Source of the DNA: Lantana camara
Taxonomy: Eukaryota; Streptophyta; Magnoliopsida; Lamiales; Verbenaceae
DNA: 64,000 nucleotides
Direction: 5' to 3'
NCBI GenBank assembly: GCA_037501455.1
Contig: CM074856.1
Coordinates: 95,616,001 to 95,680,000 of the forward strand
Within the stretch, counting starts at the first letter, position 1. Each line of letters starts with the position of its first letter. The translations under genes and the position numbers were made by a program. The notes beneath the pieces were generated by a model. The model searched no databases, was not told where the DNA came from, and was given only the letters and a program-made list of their open reading frames with translations. Positions 58,350 through 64,000 of this stretch are shown one piece after another.

Positions 58350-61124
58350 TTGAATAAGCCAAAAGATCAGGCCAAGTTGGAAGAAACTGAAGTGGTAAAG
58401 GAGTATCTTGAGGTGTTTCCCGAAGTTTTAGGTTCTTTGCCTCCAGATCGAGAGATCGAATTTGTAATAGACTTATATCCGGGATCTGAACCTTATTCTA
58501 AGACTCGTTACCGGATGGCACCGGCAGAGTTGCAGGAATTGAAAGTTCAGTTGGAAGATCTTCTTAAGAATAGTTATATTCGACCGAGTTCATCCCCGTG
58601 GGGCGTGCCAGTTCTCTTTGTTAAGAAGAAAGATGGAACTTTAAGGATGTGCATTGACTACCGGGAGTTGAATCGGATGACTGTAAAGAATAAATATCCA
58701 TTGCGTAATATAGAGGATTTGTTTGATATGCTACAAGGGTCAAGAGTGTATTCTAAGCTCGATTTAAGGCAGGGATATTATCAGTTAAAGATTAAGGAGG
58801 AAGATATTCCTACGACAGGATTTAATACCCGGTATGGACATTATGAATTCGTGGTGATGCCATTTGCATTAACTAATGCACCGGCAGCTTTTATGGACAT
58901 GATGCATCGGATTTTCCGGCCGTATTTGGATAAGTTTGTCGTGATCTTCATTGATGATATTTTGGTATACTCAAGGTCAGAAGAGGATCATGCTCGACAT
59001 TTGAGATTGGTATTGGAAACTTTAAGAGATAACCAGCTCTATGCAAAGTTCAGTAAATGCGAGTTTTGGATTGACAGGGTGAGCTTCTTGGGACATATCA
59101 TTTCGAGCAAAGGATTAGAAGTAGACCCTTCGAAAATAGAGGCAGTTTCACAATGGCAGAGTCCTAAGAATGTTTTTGAGATCCGAAGTTTCTTGGGTTT
59201 AGCCGGTTATTACCGAAGATTTGTTAAGGATTTCTCTAAGATTGCGGCTCCGTTGACCCGATTAACCAAGAAAGAGGTTCGGTTTAAATGGGATGAGAAG
59301 TGTGAAGCCAGTTTTCAGCTCTTGAAGGATAAGTTAACTTCTGCAACGATACTTGCACTTCCGGATGGTATTGAAGGGTTTGTGGTGTATACGGATGCTT
59401 CCCATGATGGCTTAGGTTGTGCTTTGATGCAAAACGGGAGAGTAATTGCTTACGCCTCTAGGAAATTGAAAGAGCATGAGAAAAATTATCCCACTCATGA
59501 CCTTGAACTTGCAGCGGTGATTTTTGGCTTAGGGAAGTGGAGACATTACTTGTATGGGACCTCTTTTGAGATTTTAACCGATCACAAGAGTCTTCAGTAC
59601 TTATTCTCTCAGAAGGAGTTGAATAGAAGACAACGAAGGTGGATGGAGACTCTCGAGGACTATGATTGTGTGATTAAGTATCACCCAGGTAAAGCTAACG
59701 TGGTAGCGGATGCATTGAGCAGGAAGGCTAGTGTATCCAATTTGAAGGTAAATATTGGACAACCAATGGAGTTGGTTAAGATAAAGGCTCGTATTGGTAG
59801 CATCTCAGTACGTCCAGAGTTAAGGCAACAAATATTTGAGGCACAACGGACGGATGTTGAGATTCAGAGGTTGATTGAAAAGGCTCGATCAGACTCCGAG
59901 TGTCCATTTGGATTCGATGACACGGGAATCTTTCGATTTAAGAACAGAGTGGTAGTACCAACGGAGTTGAGAAGAGCGATTTTGGATGAAGCTCATAAAA
60001 CTGTGTATTCGGTACATCCTGGTGGAAACAAGATGTATCGGGACTTGAAACAGTATTACTGGTGGAACGGGTTGAAGAGAGATGTGGTGAATTATGTTAA
60101 GTATTGTTTGACTTGTCAGTTAGTGAAAGCTGAGCATCAGAAGCCGTCAGGACTGTTACAGCCACTACCTATTCCCGAGTGGAAATGGGAACAGATAGCA
60201 ATGGATTTTGTATCGTGTTTACCTAGAGTGAAAGGTGGATTCGATGGAATTTGGGTAATTGTGGACAGATTAACCAAGTCAGCACATTTTCTTGCAGTTC
60301 GGATGTCAGATAAGATAGGTAAGTTGGCTAAGAGGTATTGTGATGAGATTGTTCGGTTACATGGAGTGCCAGTTAGTATTGTTTCAGACAGGGATCTGAG
60401 ATTCACTTCCAAGTTTTGGCAGGAGTTACAGAAGTGTCTGGGGACTAAGCTCCAATTCAGTACAGCTTTTCATCCACAGACTGACGGGCAATCTGAAAGG
60501 TTAATCAGATATCTTGAGGATATGTTAAGGGCGTGTGCTTTGGATTTCTCGAGTTCTTGGAACGAACAATTGCCCTTGATTGAATTTGCTTATAATAACA
60601 ATTATCAAGTTTCCATAGAAATGGCACCGTGTGAGTTTCTTTATGGAAGGAAGTGCCGATCCCCGTTGTTTTTCGATTTGGAAGAATGGAAGTGGAGTAA
60701 GCAAGAAGGGGTACAAAGAGGTGAAAAGAAAGATAAACCTTTTAAAGCTATTCAGGATGCCATTAAAAAAGTTCAGATTATTCGACAACGAATAAAAGCA
60801 GCTCAGGATCGACAGAAAAGTTATGCAGATATGCGAAGGAAAGATCTTGAATTTGAAGTTGGGGATAGGGTATTCTTGAAAGCTTCACCTCGGAAAGGAT
60901 TTACCCGAATTGGCAAAGGAGGAAAGTTGAATCCCCGATATTTGGGTCCTTATGAGATTTTGGAGAGAATCGGAGATACAGCTTATAGATTGGATTTGCC
61001 TCCAAGTTTAACGGGTATTCACAATGTCTTCCATGGATCACAACTTCGGAAGTACTATCCCGATGAATCAGTGATCATACCGATTGAAGAAGTGGAGCTT
61101 GAACCGAATCTCACTTTCGTTTAG
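58350..61124 (+). CDS. pol: Pol fragment of element F: reverse transcriptase, RNase H, integrase (924 codons open)
   Basis: A long open frame survives downstream of the ruined gag. The ATG at 58350 is only the first Met after a frameshift, not a natural start; it is expected to be the middle of Gag-Pol. The reverse transcriptase has FIDDILVYS (near 58950), with FALTNAPA instead of the usual FGLTNAPA. RNase H has [15 protein letters not shown] and VADALSRK. The integrase zinc finger (DEAHKT...HPGGNKMY...CLTC) and the DDE residues in AMDFVS, SDRDLRF and DGQSERL are kept. The GPY-type motif (RYLGPYEIL) is present. A TAG at 61122-61124 cuts off the chromodomain. It probably yields no product without an intact gag. 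Confidence 0.88.
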   Translation: MNKPKDQAKLEETEVVKEYLEVFPEVLGSLPPDREIEFVIDLYPGSEPYSKTRYRMAPAELQELKVQLEDLLKNSYIRPSSSPWGVPVLFVKKKDGTLRMCIDYRELNRMTVKNKYPLRNIEDLFDMLQGSRVYSKLDLRQGYYQLKIKEEDIPTTGFNTRYGHYEFVVMPFALTNAPAAFMDMMHRIFRPYLDKFVVIFIDDILVYSRSEEDHARHLRLVLETLRDNQLYAKFSKCEFWIDRVSFLGHIISSKGLEVDPSKIEAVSQWQSPKNVFEIRSFLGLAGYYRRFVKDFSKIAAPLTRLTKKEVRFKWDEKCEASFQLLKDKLTSATILALPDGIEGFVVYTDASHDGLGCALMQNGRVIAYASRKLKEHEKNYPTHDLELAAVIFGLGKWRHYLYGTSFEILTDHKSLQYLFSQKELNRRQRRWMETLEDYDCVIKYHPGKANVVADALSRKASVSNLKVNIGQPMELVKIKARIGSISVRPELRQQIFEAQRTDVEIQRLIEKARSDSECPFGFDDTGIFRFKNRVVVPTELRRAILDEAHKTVYSVHPGGNKMYRDLKQYYWWNGLKRDVVNYVKYCLTCQLVKAEHQKPSGLLQPLPIPEWKWEQIAMDFVSCLPRVKGGFDGIWVIVDRLTKSAHFLAVRMSDKIGKLAKRYCDEIVRLHGVPVSIVSDRDLRFTSKFWQELQKCLGTKLQFSTAFHPQTDGQSERLIRYLEDMLRACALDFSSSWNEQLPLIEFAYNNNYQVSIEMAPCEFLYGRKCRSPLFFDLEEWKWSKQEGVQRGEKKDKPFKAIQDAIKKVQIIRQRIKAAQDRQKSYADMRRKDLEFEVGDRVFLKASPRKGFTRIGKGGKLNPRYLGPYEILERIGDTAYRLDLPPSLTGIHNVFHGSQLRKYYPDESVIIPIEEVELEPNLTFV

Positions 61125-61286
61125 AAACCAGTTAAGATTCTGGATCGAAAATTTCAAGAACTTCGAAACAGACGGTTTCCCTTGGTGAAAGTGTTGTGGC
61201 GAGGTGATAAAATGGAAGAAGCCATGTGGGAAACGGAAGAGAAAATGAAGAAGTTCTACCCCGAATTGTTTCCGACTGAGCAATAA
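61125..61286 (+). pseudogene. Chromodomain of element F, after a premature stop
   Basis: In frame with the pol fragment: [20 protein letters not shown], then WETEEKMKKFYPELF, ending CAATAA (TAA 61284-61286). It matches the end of A's Gag-Pol. The natural stop overlaps the first base of the pre-PPT hairpin, as in A. Confidence 0.88.
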
Positions 61287-61301
61287 ATCCGAGGACGGAT
61301 T
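61286..61301 (+). other. Pre-polypurine hairpin of element F
   Basis: AATCCG-AGGA-CGGATT, a perfect 6-bp stem. Confidence 0.75.
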
Positions 61302-61307
61302 CTCTTT

Positions 61308-61318
61308 AAGGGGGAGAG
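61308..61318 (+). promoter_or_regulatory. Polypurine tract of element F
   Basis: AAGGGGGAGAG, 2 nt before the 3' LTR. Confidence 0.9.
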
Positions 61319-61320
61319 GT

Positions 61321-64000
61321 TGTAATGCCCGTGTTTTCACACGTGTAGGTAAGAGTTACGTGCGCATTTACATTTAATTATATGATTTTATATCTTGATT
61401 ACTAATCGAATTCGTTTCTAATTTGATTTAATTGTTTAAATTTTATATGAATTCCAATGTGTGCTTTGAATATATGAATGAATTTGTGAGAATGTGAATT
61501 TCGTGAATTCGGTGTTGTTTGTATGAAATTACATGTTTTGTGTAATCCGTGGGCTTGATTGTAACTTATTTGAATGTTTTGAACTCAATTGGAAATTGAG
61601 TTTGGGCTTAATTGCCACTTTTTGAAAGTTTAGGGACCTAATTAAATATTAGGCAACCACGAACGGTTTTCGCGATATCTTGAGCTCCGGACCTCGAAAT
61701 CGAGATCCGTAACCGGCGTTGAACTTGTTTCGACGATACCTATCCATTAAACCTGACCTTGCATCTTTTCGATACTGTTTGAACCGTCGCCAACGAATCT
61801 TTCCACAACCTCGACCTTATAACTTGTTTGAACCATTTACTAAACGAACCGGACTTGAACCGACCTGAATCCTACCAATATTAGCACTAAATATCAGCAA
61901 ACTCTTTTTCCTTGCTCCCTCATTCATCGATCCTCATCATCCCAAGAGACAAGAGAGAGCTCCAAGGAAACCCTCCATTGTTGATCATCCAAACCCTAAG
62001 CTCAAGATCAACTTTCATCCAATCTTCTTCCAAGGTAAGATATGTATTGTTTTTCCCTCATTCTCCTCTCCATTTTCTTCCGATTATATCTTGGTATGAG
62101 TTGGGGAATCTTGTGTTTTGAGAAAGCTTGAAAATGATTCAAATGGTATAAATTCTTGGTTCCATGTCTTTCCTTGGTTTTAAGTGATAGTTGATGCATG
62201 AAATGTGTTGCTTGTAACTTCCTCATCATTTTTATATCTTCAAATCTCATGTTGGGTATGTATTACATGATGTGCCATTGTTGAAGCTTGAAGCTTCCAT
62301 GAATGAAAGCTTGGTTTTGAGTGAATTTTTGCCAATCTTATGTATGAATTCTTGTATATATGAATGAGTTGCTTATTATATGTGAATTATATGGATTGAA
62401 ATCATGTCTAAGAGTGTATAAGAGCTTCCTTGTAGCTGCCCCTGCTTTTTCAAGCTTTTCCCTCGTGAAACAGAGCTTTTGCTATGTTTTTCTTGGCAAA
62501 ACGATGAGCTGACACGGCCGTGTCAGCTTTGAACTGAAAATGGACACGGCCGTGTTGGGCTCTCGACTTTGAATTTTTTTGATTTTAATCTCGGACACGG
62601 CCGTGTCCAATTCCTTTGAAAACTCAACACGGCCGTGTCAAGCTCTCGATTTTGAATTTTTGGATTTTAAACCTCGGATACAGCGGTGTCATTTGAAATA
62701 GCAGCTTTGGGGGAACTCTTTTATTGTTTGTTTTGCGTTTATTACTCGTATTTATGAATTATATTTAACGTGAGTATATTAAAGCTATGTTTTATGATTG
62801 ATTTATGATATTGATAACCTTGAATGCAAGTATGAAAGTATGAACGATATGAACGGGAATGAATACGGTTTTACCAAATATTGAACGAAACTTGTTGGAT
62901 TATGTGTTTAATTGGATTCTATGACATTCATGACCATAATTGAACATATTATCGCATTTTAGGCATTCCATAGCATGTCATTTTATAGCCGAGCGCCTAA
63001 TGTGGTCATGATTGAGTCTCACCCTACCTTTGTCACCAGATCTTGATCCGGTAGGAGGCGAGGTCGGGCAGTGAGAGCTTTGTCGGGTTCTTTTTGTCTA
63101 CCAGGTGGGTTTTTCTTCTATTAGATAACAATATGACACCGAACACCTAATGTGCAAGATTTTGGGCAAAACCCTATATATGTATTAATAGCGAGTTTTC
63201 AACGAAACAAATGTGTTAAACGAAAACCTTTTTCTTGAATATCCTACCAAAAGTTTGGCGAGTAACGAATGAGTGATCACAATGAATGGGGGCCCGGGAC
63301 TTAGTGTAGTGGTGAACTGGGGAAGCTTGGGCTGACGGGAATCCATTTATACTAGTTCCAACAATTTCGGCAACCTGGATTTCACTTGGAGATTAGTGAA
63401 TGAAAGGGGACCCGCGCTTTAGGTGATTCATGTACCCCTTTAGCATTAATGAATGAGGGTTCGGGCCTTGCAAACCCGTTCCCTGCCCGGAGGAAAAAGG
63501 AGTATATGAATGATCTAATGAATCTGCACGAAAGAATGAATGCATGAACGAATGAATGAATGAATGATTAATGGATTACACGTGGTGGTGGTTGGAGATA
63601 ATGCACGCCCCCTCGCCGGGCCACTAATGACCTAATGAATGAACTGAATTGCTATAATCCGATTCGTTCTATTTACTTCCCACTTCGGAAAAAGGATTCT
63701 AAACCTCGAATAAGGATTATAACTTGCATGTACGTGTTTAAATTCCGCAATATTATGATATTATGTCTATTTTTTATACCCACCAGTCTGTCTAAGACTG
63801 AACCCAAAGTTGTTTCAGTTATTTTTTGCAGGAAGGGGATGCTAGGCGGGATGCGAGTCGGGAGGAGAGTCTTGCATAGTGTCTAGCCTTTCCTTTACAT
63901 GCATATGATTACATTTTGGATTTTGTATATGTATGGAGCGTACATGGATATGGTACCTATATGTATTTTACATGAATTATTGGTACATAGAGCGTATAGC
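61321..64000 (+). mobile_element. Element F 3' LTR (first 2680 bp)
   Basis: Starts TGTAATGCCCGTG and matches 53609 onward. About 300 bp of its end lie beyond the window. Confidence 0.92.
62507..62690. repeat. Palindrome cluster in F 3' LTR (5 copies)
   Basis: Copies begin at 62507, 62542, 62593, about 62625 and about 62676. The first is again the perfect 22-bp palindrome. The last two units of the 5' LTR are fused into one here by a deletion of about 32 bp. Copy 2 is more intact here (GGACACGGCCGTGTTG) than in the 5' LTR. Confidence 0.85.

Larger units (their letters stand above)
53609..64000 (+). mobile_element. Element F: chromovirus, 3' LTR truncated by the window end
   Basis: Inserted in the RNase H coding part of E. 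The left duplication is probably actag (53604-53608); the right one is outside the window. 5' LTR 53609-56590, primer site 56599, gag-pol 56801-61286, polypurine tract 61308, 3' LTR from 61321. The LTRs differ by roughly 2-4% by eye, plus a deletion and a microsatellite change, so F is older than A and C. Confidence 0.93.

Overview
This window is plant repeat DNA with no recognisable cellular gene. Every stretch can be assigned to a transposable element. The host is a flowering plant, but I cannot name the species. The evidence is: chromovirus-type Ty3/gypsy retrotransposons (Tekay/Del-like) with long LTRs (2.6-4.2 kb) opening TGTAAC/TGTAGC, initiator-methionine-tRNA primer sites (TGGTATCAGAGC), a C-terminal chromodomain, and a plant-type L1 LINE.

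The oldest visible layer is one degraded L1-like LINE on the + strand. It is cut into pieces at 4896-6585, 34747-34868 and 36966-37329. Reading across the gaps restores consecutive reverse-transcriptase segments, so the intervening blocks are insertions. Into the LINE have gone: element Z (only its 3' internal end and 3' LTR are visible, 1-4895); a solo LTR, B (6586-34746 including nested DNA); a solo LTR, G (34869-36960, minus); and element E (from 37330 past the window edge).

Second layer: B carries the full-length, intact element A (8386-20846) and, 233 bp further on in B, a solo LTR of the same family, A' (21085-34115). E's 5' LTR carries the minus-strand element D (37363-48147), and E's RNase H region carries element F (53609 to past the window end). 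Third layer: A' is split by the minus-strand non-autonomous element C (23327-33072). Target-site duplications support each closed insertion: A gcgct/gtgct, A' gcatg, B gatat/tatat, C atcct, D ggtaa, G gttat.

Element A looks recently active. Its two 3327-bp LTRs differ at about 15 sites by eye, its 1469-aa Gag-Pol is uninterrupted with all catalytic residues, and it has an extra 253-aa coiled-coil/acidic ORF between the primer site and gag. C is equally young (about 14 substitutions plus one 2-bp indel between LTRs) but has no gag or pol, so it was presumably moved by proteins supplied in trans. D, E and F are decayed.

Three structural signals cut across the families and are the main result of the hunt. 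(1) Six of the seven chromovirus LTR families carry a cluster of 4-6 short palindromes with a shared GC core (mostly ACGGCCGT or ACGGGCGT) and arms that differ from family to family. The A family is the exception. (2) A hairpin with an AGGA loop, kept by paired base changes, sits just before the polypurine tract and overlaps the Gag-Pol stop codon in A and F. (3) A second LTR stem is also maintained by paired changes. Splice-donor-like sites in every LTR and acceptor-like sites before gag (and before A's extra ORF) suggest a spliced 5' leader.
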